Source: Lachnospiraceae bacterium OF09-6 (lineage in GTDB: Bacteria; Bacillota; Clostridia; Lachnospirales; Lachnospiraceae). Taken from it: a DNA stretch of 64,000 nt. A program made the translations under genes and the position numbers. The stretch covers positions 1-64,000 of the forward strand of contig QUMM01000013.1 of the NCBI GenBank assembly GCA_003435055.1, read 5' to 3'. The notes beneath the pieces are model-generated. The model was not told the origin of the DNA. It searched no databases and was given only the letters and a program-made list of their open reading frames with translations. Below, in pieces: positions 26,938-35,710 of the stretch; positions within the stretch are counted from its first letter, which is position 1, and every line of letters starts with the position of its first letter.

Positions 26938-28172
26938 CAGAGCAGCACCTCCTGATATTTTCTTAATACGAAGTACATCACGGTTCCTTTGCCCAGTGTA
27001 CTGCTGGCCCAGATCTTTCCGCCATGGTCTTCAATAATCTTTTTGACAATAGACAATCCGATTCCGCTTCCACCGGCCGAATGCCGGGAGGCATCCGCAC
27101 GGTAGAAACGCTCAAAGATATTCGGAAGTTCCTTCGTTCCGATTCCCCGTCCGTTGTCTTCGATCTCAATCTGCACAAAATCTCCCACATCCTTTACACG
27201 GATGTCGATCCTTGGATCACTCTTATCCATATATTTTACAGAATTGCTAACAATATTGTTGATAACACGCTTGATCTGTTCTGCATCTGCAATGACCTCC
27301 ACGCTGTCATCTACTTCATTCTTATAGGAAAAGGCAAAACCTTTGGATTCCAGCTCGATTCCCATCTCCTCCACACAATCTTCAAAATAATTCTTCACAT
27401 TAATCTTATTGAATGTATATGGAATACGGTTCGCATCGATCTTGGAATAAAAAGTCAGTTCATTAATAAGGCGATCCATATCATTAGTCTTATTATAAAT
27501 AGTTCGAATATAGCGATCCATCTTCTCTGGCGTATCAGCTACACCATCCATGATCCCTTCCACATAACCCTTGATTGCTGTCAGCGGAGTCTTCAGGTCA
27601 TGGGAAATGTTGCTGATCAGCTCCTTGCTCTCCTGATCATACTCCAGCTTCTGCTCCGTACTCTCCAGCAGCCGCTTTCTCATCTCTTCAAAATCCCGGC
27701 ACAGATCACTGATCTCATCCTCTCCGGTGACCTCCATGGTAAAATTCAGATTTCCCTCTGCAATCTTGTGGGTGGCATTACGCAGCTTGTTCAACGGCAC
27801 GCTAATCCCTGCATAGATCCATAACATCAGTATCGCTGCTGTCACCACCAGAATCACGATGATGATCGCCGCCATATCATATAAAAAGCTGCGGAACTCC
27901 GGTACGATTCCCGACGCATAATCGGTCACATCCTCTGACAGGCTCCCTCCATCCGGATCTCCATTATCCTGAACCTGTTCCTGTTCATCCGCATCCATAG
28001 AATTCTTCTGTTCCACTTCATATTGTTCCTGATAGATCTGATACTTCTGAGCATACTTCTCAAGTGTCTTAAACTGACGATTCCCTACCGTCAGCATAAC
28101 CATGCTCATCAACATAATCGGAATAATCAGTATCGCCGCAAATGCGATAAATAATCTTGTCTTTAACTTCAT
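26937..28172 (-). CDS. Membrane sensor histidine kinase
   Basis: About 411 residues; start at MKLKTRLF (28172) with GGGAG upstream. One helix (IAFAAILIIPIMLMSMVML), an outside domain of about 100 residues rich in Gln, Glu and Asp, a second helix (AAIIIVILVVTAAILMLWIY), HAMP, an H-box ISNISHDLKTPLTAIKGY, and an ATPase with INNIVSNSVKYM, IEDNGRGIG and GGSGIGLSIVKK. Complete sensor kinase paired with the following regulator; the signal is unknown. Confidence 0.94.
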   Translation of the reverse strand: MKLKTRLFIAFAAILIIPIMLMSMVMLTVGNRQFKTLEKYAQKYQIYQEQYEVEQKNSMDADEQEQVQDNGDPDGGSLSEDVTDYASGIVPEFRSFLYDMAAIIIVILVVTAAILMLWIYAGISVPLNKLRNATHKIAEGNLNFTMEVTGEDEISDLCRDFEEMRKRLLESTEQKLEYDQESKELISNISHDLKTPLTAIKGYVEGIMDGVADTPEKMDRYIRTIYNKTNDMDRLINELTFYSKIDANRIPYTFNKINVKNYFEDCVEEMGIELESKGFAFSYKNEVDDSVEVIADAEQIKRVINNIVSNSVKYMDKSDPRIDIRVKDVGDFVQIEIEDNGRGIGTKELPNIFERFYRADASRHSAGGSGIGLSIVKKIIEDHGGKIWASSTLGKGTVMYFVLRKYQEVLL

Positions 28173-28203
28173 ATAAAAAACTCCCTTACGGTATTCCTTA
28201 TTC

Positions 28204-28212
28204 AGTATACCA
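28204..28212 (-). promoter_or_regulatory. Extended -10 promoter of the second two-component pair
   Basis: Minus-strand TGGTATACT, a TGN-TATACT extended -10, with no good -35. It lies about 30 bases before the kinase start. Confidence 0.5.
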
Positions 28213-28271
28213 TAAAGGAGTTTTGAATTCATCTAAACAAAGATGGTGTTTTCTAAATTTTCTGTGAACTA

Positions 28272-29459
28272 TTACAGATATTTTTTCAGATCTTCTACTT
28301 TATCCAGTTTTTCCCATGGGAGATCCAGATCCAGTCTTCCAAAATGTCCGTAAGCTGCTGTCTGCTTGTAGATTGGACGGCGCAGATCAAGCATCTTGAT
28401 GATTCCAGCCGGGCGAAGATCGAATTTCTCACGTACAATCTCGGTGATTCTCTCATCAGAAAGTTTACCTGTTCCAAATGTATCTACCATAACAGATGTT
28501 GGCTGTGCTACACCGATGGCATAGGAAAGCTGAACTTCGCATTTATCTGCCAGACCTGCTGCAACCACATTCTTTGCAGCATAACGTGCTGCATAAGCTG
28601 CTGAACGGTCTACCTTTGTGCAGTCTTTCCCGGAGAATGCTCCGCCGCCGTGTCTTGCATATCCACCATAAGTGTCTACGATAATCTTACGTCCGGTCAG
28701 TCCGCTGTCTCCGTGAGGTCCACCGATTACAAAGCGTCCGGTCGGATTGATGAAGAACTTGGTATTTTCGTCTACCATTTCCTGTGGCAGAATCTCATCA
28801 AAGACATATTTCTTAATGTCTGCATGGATCTGTTCCTGTGTCACATCCGGATCATGCTGTGTGGATAATACTACTGCATCCAGTTTTACCGGTTTGCCAT
28901 TATCATCATATTCCACTGTTACCTGAGTCTTTCCATCTGGACGAAGATATGACAGTGTACCATTCTTTCTGACTTCTGTCAGACGACGGGACAGCTTATG
29001 TGCAAGGGCGATCGGATATGGCATATACTCTTCTGTCTCATTGGTCGCATATCCAAACATCATACCCTGGTCTCCGGCACCAATCGCTTCAATCTCTGTA
29101 TCAGTCATCTGATTTTCTTTTGCTTCCAGAGCCTTATCTACGCCCATGGCGATATCACTAGACTGCTCGTCAATGGCTGTAATCACACCACAGGTATCTG
29201 CATCAAATCCATATTTACCTCTGGTATAACCGATTTCGCGAATCGTATCACGAACGATCTTCTGAATATCCACATATGCTTTTGTGGTGATCTCACCCAT
29301 AACCAGAACCATACCTGTAGTGGTAGCAGTCTCGCAGGCTACACGGCTCATTGGATCCTGTGCCAGTAATGCATCCAGAATCGCATCTGAGATCGCATCA
29401 CACATTTTGTCCGGATGTCCTTCTGTAACGGACTCGGATGTAAATAAACGTCTTTCCAT
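28272..29459 (-). CDS. metK: S-adenosylmethionine synthetase
   Basis: About 395 residues, start [20 protein letters not shown] (29459), preceded by GAGGAAAAG. Motifs: [47 protein letters not shown] (P-loop-like), [19 protein letters not shown]. Makes S-adenosylmethionine from methionine and ATP. It is under a SAM riboswitch (29615-29768), so it is switched off when its product is abundant. Confidence 0.98.
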   Translation of the reverse strand: MERRLFTSESVTEGHPDKMCDAISDAILDALLAQDPMSRVACETATTTGMVLVMGEITTKAYVDIQKIVRDTIREIGYTRGKYGFDADTCGVITAIDEQSSDIAMGVDKALEAKENQMTDTEIEAIGAGDQGMMFGYATNETEEYMPYPIALAHKLSRRLTEVRKNGTLSYLRPDGKTQVTVEYDDNGKPVKLDAVVLSTQHDPDVTQEQIHADIKKYVFDEILPQEMVDENTKFFINPTGRFVIGGPHGDSGLTGRKIIVDTYGGYARHGGGAFSGKDCTKVDRSAAYAARYAAKNVVAAGLADKCEVQLSYAIGVAQPTSVMVDTFGTGKLSDERITEIVREKFDLRPAGIIKMLDLRRPIYKQTAAYGHFGRLDLDLPWEKLDKVEDLKKYL

Positions 29460-29614
29460 CTTTCTTTTCCTCTCGTAAAAATAATTCATTGGTTAATAGT
29501 ATTTCGTACATCATCCTGTAAATAACTGTACCACATTAGTCCAGTTAATATTAGTATGATGTACTGATCCGGCATTTCCTGCTTTCGAGGAATTCACTTT
29601 TCGACATTGGTGCA

Positions 29615-29768
29615 TCAAAAAATGTCCACTCAAATAAGCGGACATTCTATCATATATGACAGTTCATCCTCTTATTGTTCGATTGCTCGCTCAGGTTGGC
29701 ACCTTCCGCTGTGCGGGGTTGCCGTGGTTTCTCAGGTCCTCTGTACCTCCACCACTCTGAATAAGAGA
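29615..29768 (-). promoter_or_regulatory. SAM-I riboswitch (S-box) with terminator, controlling metK
   Basis: The aptamer runs about 29768 to 29668 on the minus strand. The closing stem is CTCTTATT/AATAAGAG, with S-box landmarks CAGAGTGGTGGAGG, AAACCACGGCAACC, AAGGTGCCAACCTG and GAGCGAGCAATCGAACAATA. It is followed by a terminator, AATGTCC/GGACATT with TTTTTT (29615-29647). SAM binding favours the terminator. About 155 bases separate the terminator from the metK start and hold no other gene. Confidence 0.93.
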
Positions 29769-29879
29769 AATACCGTATCTATTCAGTCCCCATACAAGAT
29801 AATAGAATCTGAATAGCTACAACATACTTTATGCTGTTTTCTGTGTGACATCTGTATCACACGCATATATAAAGATATA

Positions 29880-29912
29880 CCCAGATTTCTCTTTCGTCAA
29901 GGGTAATCTGGG
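29880..29912 (-). terminator. Probable terminator behind murA
   Basis: Stem CCCAGATT/AATCTGGG with a 17-base loop, followed on the minus strand by TATATCTTT. The T-run is poor, so this is a weak or partial terminator between murA and the S-box. Confidence 0.5.
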
Positions 29913-29947
29913 CATTTTATAGTTTTTTTATAATACAAGTTGGTAAA

Positions 29948-31240
29948 TCATCCAACTCTCAGTTTGAACTTCTGAATCTCTTTTTCACTGGAGACACGCT
30001 CGATCTCAGCGCCAAGTCCACGAAGCTTCTGTTCAAAATTTTCATATCCTCGCTGAATGTATACGATATCGTCCACAATGGTGATCCCTTCTGCAGCCAG
30101 TCCTGCAATCACAAGAGCTGCTCCTGCACGAAGATCCGGTGCACTGACTCTGGCTCCCATCAGCTTCTCCGTACCATAGATCACTGCCGTATTACCTTCT
30201 ACCTTAATGTCTGCTCCCATACGAATCAGCTCGTCCACATACTTGAATCGATTCTCAAAGATACTTTCCGTCACAATACTGGTTCCCTTCGCAATCGCCA
30301 GTGCCACACCGATCTGTGGTTGCATATCGGTAGGATATCCAGGATATGGCAGGGTCTTCACATTGGTATTATTCAAGCGTTTGGTCGCTACCACACGTAC
30401 AGCATCATCAAACTCTTCCACCTGACATCCGATCTCTACCAGCTTCGCCGTTGTGGCTTCCAGATGCTTCGGAATAACATTCTTCACGATGACATCTCCT
30501 CTGGTAGCTGCTGCTGCAAACATAAAGGTCCCAGCTTCAATCTGATCCGGAATAATCGAATATTCGGTAGCATGAAGTTTTTCTACACCGCGGATACGGA
30601 TCACATCAGTACCTGCTCCCTTAATATTGGCTCCCATGCTGTTCAGGAAGTTCGCTGCATCAACAACGTGAGGTTCCTTCGCTGCATTCTCGATGATCGT
30701 GCGGCCTTCAGCCATAGCCGCTGCCATCATAATATTAATGGTAGCACCAACTGATACGGTATCCAGATAGATATGGCTTCCTCTCAGATGATCAGCCTCT
30801 GCAATGATTGCACCATGAGAGATGCGTACCTTGGCCCCCAGCGCCTTGAATCCCTTCAGGTGAAGGTCGATTGGTCTGCTTCCAATATTGCATCCTCCCG
30901 GAAGCGGCACCTCTGCCTTCTTATACTTGCCAAGTAATGCACCAAGCAAATAATAGGATGCTCTGATCTTCTTTATATATTCATAGTCAACACTGACGCT
31001 TCCGATACCGGATCCGTTAATCAGTGCTGAAGTTCTGCTTACTCTGGTGACACTGGCGCCGATCTCACTGATTGCTTCTAATAACACATTAATGTCCTGT
31101 ACATCTGGAAGATTCTCGATCCGTACAGTCTCATCTGTCATAATTGCTGCAGCAAGAATACCCAATGCCGCGTTCTTCGCACCGCCGATCTCTACTTCAC
31201 CGGCAAGCGGATTTCCGCCTTTGATTATATACTGCTCCAT
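29948..31240 (-). CDS. murA: UDP-N-acetylglucosamine 1-carboxyvinyltransferase
   Basis: A 430-residue EPSP-synthase-type enzyme, first committed step of peptidoglycan synthesis. It starts MEQYIIKGGNPLAGEVEIGG, and GGAKNAALGILAAAIM carries the catalytic Lys-Asn. The loop LPGGCNIGSRPIDLHLKG keeps the active-site Cys that fosfomycin alkylates. YPGYPTDMQPQ and ADLRAGAALVIAG-type motifs follow. Full length. Bacillota often carry two murA copies; only this one is in view. Confidence 0.97.
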   Translation of the reverse strand: MEQYIIKGGNPLAGEVEIGGAKNAALGILAAAIMTDETVRIENLPDVQDINVLLEAISEIGASVTRVSRTSALINGSGIGSVSVDYEYIKKIRASYYLLGALLGKYKKAEVPLPGGCNIGSRPIDLHLKGFKALGAKVRISHGAIIAEADHLRGSHIYLDTVSVGATINIMMAAAMAEGRTIIENAAKEPHVVDAANFLNSMGANIKGAGTDVIRIRGVEKLHATEYSIIPDQIEAGTFMFAAAATRGDVIVKNVIPKHLEATTAKLVEIGCQVEEFDDAVRVVATKRLNNTNVKTLPYPGYPTDMQPQIGVALAIAKGTSIVTESIFENRFKYVDELIRMGADIKVEGNTAVIYGTEKLMGARVSAPDLRAGAALVIAGLAAEGITIVDDIVYIQRGYENFEQKLRGLGAEIERVSSEKEIQKFKLRVG

Positions 31241-31696
31241 TTGACACCTCTGAATTATATTTATACTCTTCCCATTTTCAGGTTACTTGATATTCTCGAA
31301 GCGGCTTTTTCCCCTGTCCGCTTCTACCCCTTATAAAAATATCTTTATCTATTATACCACAATCTTAAAATTTGTAAACAAGAATTCATATTTCGCAATA
31401 ATTGCGACTTTTTTTGCAATTATTTTGCAACACTATCTTGTGCTACTTGTCTTGTTTTTCCTTGTCATCTACCATATATAGTAACCTTTCGCACAATTTT
31501 TACACAAGGGAAAAACAGGATATGCGCAATTTTTTCTGTTTTGCACATATCCTGTTTTTGAATTTTTGTTAATATACAATTAAAACTTGTAACTGTTCAC
31601 GTATAACACACTAAAGTTGTTATATCTTGTGGCAGGAGATTTATCTAATTCAATATCACGTTAATGCATTTTTTGCATAAAGTGATATGTTTCATC
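31241..31696. terminator. Gene-free gap with strong two-way hairpin (31511-31559)
   Basis: The gap holds a perfect 14-base stem, aaaaacaggatatg (31511-31524) with catatcctgttttt (31546-31559), with T-runs on both strands. It is a strong terminator between the flavin reductase gene and murA. A second imperfect hairpin, ATATCAC...ATGCA/TGCAT...GTGATAT (31653-31689), lies just past the reductase stop. The rest (31380-31440) is AT-rich with a near-palindrome around GCAATAATTGC. No gene seen. Confidence 0.75.
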
Positions 31697-32266
31697 TTAC
31701 TTTCTCTTCTTTCTCACTGAATACCCGAAGGTCCCCAGTGATTCCCCCAGTGCTTTGTATTCCCCATGGGAATAGGCCATCAGCCCGGTATCATTGAGAT
31801 GAAACTTTCCTTTTTCATCCATGTAATCCTCATCCACATGCACCTGCAGCACATCAGCCAGGAACATGTGATGGGAGCCAAGCTCCAGTACTTCTTTTAC
31901 CCGGCACTCGATGTTTACCGGACATTCGGCAATTCCCGGTGCACTGATCTGTACAGATGGTTCTTCTGTCAGATGCATTTCCTTAAACTTGTCTACATCC
32001 CTGCCGGAACGTACTCCACAGAAGTCCGTGGCTCTGGCCAGCTTTTCCGTAGTCAGATTCACTACAAATTCACCTGTCTCACGGATGATACCGTAAGAAT
32101 ACCGTTCCGGTCTTACGGAAATGTAAAGCATGGCCGGATTCGTACAAACGGTACCGGTCCATGCTACTGTAATAATATTGGCTTTCTCTCCCGGGCGCTG
32201 ACAGCTCACCATCACCGCCGGCAGAGGATATACCATATTTCCTGCTTTCCAAATCTGTTTTGACAT
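31697..32266 (-). CDS. Flavin reductase-like FMN-binding protein (flavoredoxin type)
   Basis: A 189-residue protein of the flavin reductase-like split-barrel family: PLPAVMVSCQRPGEKANIIT, VAWTGTVCTNPAMLYISVRP, RETGEFVVNLTTEKLARATD, then FCGVRSGRDVDKF. Such proteins bind FMN and pass electrons in anaerobes. It starts 12 bases after the pyrophosphatase stop. The redox partner is unknown. Confidence 0.9.
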   Translation of the reverse strand: MSKQIWKAGNMVYPLPAVMVSCQRPGEKANIITVAWTGTVCTNPAMLYISVRPERYSYGIIRETGEFVVNLTTEKLARATDFCGVRSGRDVDKFKEMHLTEEPSVQISAPGIAECPVNIECRVKEVLELGSHHMFLADVLQVHVDEDYMDEKGKFHLNDTGLMAYSHGEYKALGESLGTFGYSVRKKRK

Positions 32267-32277
32267 AATCTTTCTTT

Positions 32278-33930
32278 CTATTTCTGTAATTTACTTAACA
32301 GGCTCGGTATGAGCTGTTTCTTTCTGGAAATCACATTCGGCAGTATGACGGAGCCTTCCTCCACCTCAACGCCAAATGCCTCTTTTGCTGTCCGTTCAGC
32401 CCCATCGCCTTCGCACAGCAATTCTGTGGTCTCGCTCATGATATCTGTGAGCATAAAGAACAGCATATTCAGTCCCTGCTCTTTTCTGGCTTTTTTCAGA
32501 TATTCTTTTAGCTTACTCTTGGCAATATCCAGATCTGTCTTCGCCATACAGCTGATCTGTGCCACTCCCACACTCATCTTCTCTACTTCATAGACCTTGA
32601 AGTCCTGGAAAAAGATCTGTTCTGCTGTCTTGCTCTTCATATTGCTTCCGGCTTCGAACATTTCCAAGGCGAATTTCTCACAGTCAATACCAGCCAGCTG
32701 TGCCAGATATCTTGCTGCATCGCAATCCACCGACGTACAGGTCGGAGAACGGAATAACAGCGTATCTGAAATAATCGCTGCACACAAAAGCCCTGCAATA
32801 TGCGATGGGATCTCGATTCCCTTTTCCACAAACATCTGATAAATAATCGTTGCCGTGCATCCCACTGGCTGATTACGGAAGAACACCGGCATTACCGTCT
32901 CCAGAGATCCCAGTCTGTGATGATCGATAATCTCCAGAATCTGTGCATCTTCGATATGATCCACTGCCTGTGTTGCCTCATTATGATCCACCAGAATCAG
33001 TCTGCGCTTCTTGATACCCAACAGATTTCGTCTGGAAATGGTACCCACATACTGTTCCTTTTTATCCAGGATCGGGAAATCACGGTGCCGTTTGCTGGCC
33101 ATGATGTCCTTGATATCATCTGTAAAATCATCCTCATGAAACAGGATCAGATCTTCCGCCTTCATAAAATAGCTGATCGGCATACTCTGATTGATCAGAT
33201 GCGCTACTGTATAGGTATCATATGGTGTGGCAATAATCGTACAGTTCTTCTCCCGGCCAAGGATCTGAATGGTCTTGGTCACTTTGGCATCTCCACAGAG
33301 AATAATACAGCCTGCATTCATCTCGATGGCACAGAGCTGTGTCTCATAGCGATTGCCCAGGATAACCATATCATTTGGTTCTATGTAAGACTCCATCACT
33401 TCCGGACTGGAAGCTGCTACCACAACTTTTCCTTTGTCAAAATAGGCCTCTTCGTCTCCCACATAGAGCGTACCGTCCAGTGTTTCCAGAATATTCTTAT
33501 ACTGCGTATGAGCCTTAGAAAGAATAGCACTGTCAATGACCGCCATATAGGATCTCGCAATATCACCAATGCTGATCAAACCTTCCAGCATATTATCATC
33601 CGTCACAATCGGAAGGGTCGTGCCCTTGGTCTCGTTCAGGATCGTCCATGCATTCTTCAGAGAAATGCTTTTCTTCACACCTTCTGTATGACGAATCTCC
33701 ATGTCGCTGACCTTCGTCTTCACATTCGGCACATACCCTGGTGTCTCCATCTGAAATCTGTTCAGTACATACTGTGTCTCAGTACTGATACTGCCTGCCC
33801 GTTTCGGTACAAATTCTCCATCATCTGTCTGATTCTTCAAATATGCATATGCGATCGCCGAACAGATCGAATCTGTATCCGGATTCTTATGACCTATCAC
33901 ATAAATCTGATTCTTTGTGTTCTCTTCCAT
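32278..33930 (-). CDS. Mn-dependent family II pyrophosphatase with CBS and DRTGG domains
   Basis: A 550-residue DHH-superfamily enzyme. The N-terminal metal site YVIGHKNPDTDSICSAIAYA is split from the rest of the catalytic domain by CBS (about 70-125 and 250-300) and DRTGG inserts. It resumes with RRLILVDHNEATQ, EIIDHHRLG and a DHHA2 C-terminus. It hydrolyses pyrophosphate to phosphate; in CBS-type relatives adenine nucleotides tune activity. Preceded by a good ribosome site (GGAGGGTGT). Confidence 0.95.
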   Translation of the reverse strand: MEENTKNQIYVIGHKNPDTDSICSAIAYAYLKNQTDDGEFVPKRAGSISTETQYVLNRFQMETPGYVPNVKTKVSDMEIRHTEGVKKSISLKNAWTILNETKGTTLPIVTDDNMLEGLISIGDIARSYMAVIDSAILSKAHTQYKNILETLDGTLYVGDEEAYFDKGKVVVAASSPEVMESYIEPNDMVILGNRYETQLCAIEMNAGCIILCGDAKVTKTIQILGREKNCTIIATPYDTYTVAHLINQSMPISYFMKAEDLILFHEDDFTDDIKDIMASKRHRDFPILDKKEQYVGTISRRNLLGIKKRRLILVDHNEATQAVDHIEDAQILEIIDHHRLGSLETVMPVFFRNQPVGCTATIIYQMFVEKGIEIPSHIAGLLCAAIISDTLLFRSPTCTSVDCDAARYLAQLAGIDCEKFALEMFEAGSNMKSKTAEQIFFQDFKVYEVEKMSVGVAQISCMAKTDLDIAKSKLKEYLKKARKEQGLNMLFFMLTDIMSETTELLCEGDGAERTAKEAFGVEVEEGSVILPNVISRKKQLIPSLLSKLQK

Positions 33931-33995
33931 ACACCCTCCTGCATTTTTCTTTTGCTGCCATCAAAAGAATATCCGCCTTATGCTCTTTCCTATTC

Positions 33996-34025
33996 ACTAT
34001 ATCACATCTATATTTTTTTCCGCAA
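33996..34025 (-). promoter_or_regulatory. Probable promoter of the pyrophosphatase gene
   Basis: Minus-strand TTGCGG (34020-34025), 18-base spacer, TATAGT (33996-34001). About 65 bases before the start codon. Confidence 0.5.
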
Positions 34026-34377
34026 CCTTTTCCAAACACCACATGATATTCTAAAGATTGCCGCTTGCATTCTGTTATCTGCTTATTCGGTGCTACGTCC
34101 CGGAGCAGTTTAAATGTCCCCATAAATGAGGAGTGCCCCCGATGTCTGGTACACCGGAGGCAATTATGAAAAAATTTATCTATTTGTCTGTTTCATCTTT
34201 TGTAACTGTCTATATGATAGCAGGCAATTATGAACATTCTATGAACATTTCATAATTTTCTTGTTATTTTTTATATTTTTTTCATTGTCTTGATATTTTT
34301 TTTGTAAATTATAACCAGATCAACATATGTTTTTCTCGCTTTCTGGAGTCTTATTCTTCTTCCTGGGAGGTCAGTAG

Positions 34378-34553
34378 CCCCGGATTTCACAGCTTGCTTC
34401 TCCTCCGGCGCCTTTATCCCTCATTCCGGGACTCCATAGACCCCGGATCTCACAACTTGCTTCTTCTCCGGCGCCTTTATCCCTCATTCCGGGACTCCAT
34501 AGACCCCGGATTTCTTAACTTATTACTCCTCCGGCGCCTTTACTCCCAGCATC
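34378..34553. repeat. 63-bp tandem repeat, about 2.8 copies
   Basis: Units begin ccccgga at 34378, 34441 and 34504, exactly 63 bases apart. Units one and two are nearly identical; the third diverges after the shared ctccggcgcctttac part. Each junction forms a hairpin CCGGGactccatagaCCCCGG. The period is a multiple of three and keeps a plus-strand frame open, but I do not regard that frame as a gene. Part of the gene-free stretch 33931-34668, which also holds a hairpin around TGCCCCCG/CGGAGGCA (about 34134-34165). Confidence 0.85.
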
Positions 34554-34566
34554 AATTTTTATTGCA

Positions 34567-34605
34567 AGAAGCGCCTCCGATGCATACCGCATCAGAGACG
34601 CTTCT
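34567..34605 (-). terminator. Strong hairpin behind the S1-domain gene
   Basis: A 17-pair stem, AGAAGCG.CTC.GATGC with its complement (two G-T pairs) and a five-base loop. The downstream T-run is absent (TGCAATAAAAATT), so it may protect the mRNA end or act as a Rho- or protein-assisted stop. Confidence 0.55.
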
Positions 34606-34668
34606 GAATAGTCCCATATATTCTTGGTCATTTAGGAAATTCGTATCTATTCCGTACAGACCGAATAA

Positions 34669-35624
34669 TTAAGAAAGTTTGATGTTTGCAAATAAGGATC
34701 CCAGATTGGTTGTTAATTCTTCTGTTTCCGGCAATTCAATGCTCTCTTCCTGGATCTCTTCTGCTGCCACATCCTGCAGAGCCTTCATGCTCAGACTCAG
34801 CTTGCCATCTTTGACTGCAATGACCTTTACCTTTACTTCATCTCCTACATGAAGTATTGCGGCAGGAGTCTTAATTCTCTTCTCACAGATCTGAGAAATG
34901 TGCACCAGCCAGTCAGTCCATTTCCAAGGTCAATAAACGCACCGTATGGCTGGATAGACTCTACTTTTCCTTCTGTTACTAATCCCACCTGTACATTGGA
35001 GATACGGGCTTTCTTCTCTTCTGCTTCTTTTTCACGCAAGATTTCTTTTGCAGAAAGTACCAGCTTACCATCTTCTTCATCTACGGTAATAACACGCACT
35101 TCCAATTCCTTTCCCAGCCAGTCATTCAGATCATCTTCATCCACATAATCCAACGCCAGCTTGGAAGCCGGGATAAATCCACGGATGTCTTCTACATAAG
35201 CAATCACACCAGATTTCACAATACCTGCTACTTTTACACGAATATTGCTCTGGGTCTCTTTCAGGCTTCTTAACTTATCCCAGGCAACCAGATTCGCTGC
35301 ATCCTTCTTTGACAGCATAATCTGTCCCTGTCCCCCATCTCTTCTGACTACAGTTGCAGAGATCTCATCTCCCACCTGTACTGTTTCTTTTAAGTTCAGG
35401 GTAGGATCTGCACTGAAATCTTCCCGTCTGATTACACCTTCCGTATAATACTTCAGATCCAGAACTACCTCATCTTCTGTCACATCAATTACGGTACCTG
35501 TGATCACATCACCTTCATGTATCTGTTTTAAAGATGCATTCAGTTCCTCCTCAAAGTCAGCCATGCTCTCTGTATGAGCTGCTGTATCTACTTTTTCTGT
35601 AAGTTCCTGTCTTTCTTCTTCCAT
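34669..35624 (-). CDS. S1 RNA-binding domain protein (RpsA-like, one frameshift)
   Basis: About 318 residues with three S1 domains: GDVITGTVIDVTEDEVVLDL (about 38), a middle domain around KVAGIVKSGVIAYVEDIRGF and a third at EGKVESIQPYGAFIDLGNGL. One C is missing near 34908; restoring it changes TGWCT to TGLVHISQICEKRIKTPAAI and continues through GDEVKVKVIAVKDGKLSLSM. Short S1-type proteins like this are annotated as ribosomal S1 homologues in Clostridia and help mRNA binding. AGGAGG precedes the start. Confidence 0.9.
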
Positions 35625-35710
35625 CGTGCTTATCCTCCTGCAACCATCGTTTTTTGTCCAGGATTCTTATCCCGGTGCAGAAAAATTATACCATTTTTAA
35701 GAGTATTCCG

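Noticed and set aside
32800..34113. Plus-strand open frame of 437 codons
   Set aside because: Opposite the pyrophosphatase gene; composition is Cys/His/Ile-rich as in antisense shadows. No domain.
34394..34672. Plus-strand 92-codon frame across the 63-bp repeat (LLLLRRLYPSFRDSIDPG units)
   Set aside because: The frame is open only because the repeat period is a multiple of three. No ribosome site, hairpins throughout, and no similarity I recognise.
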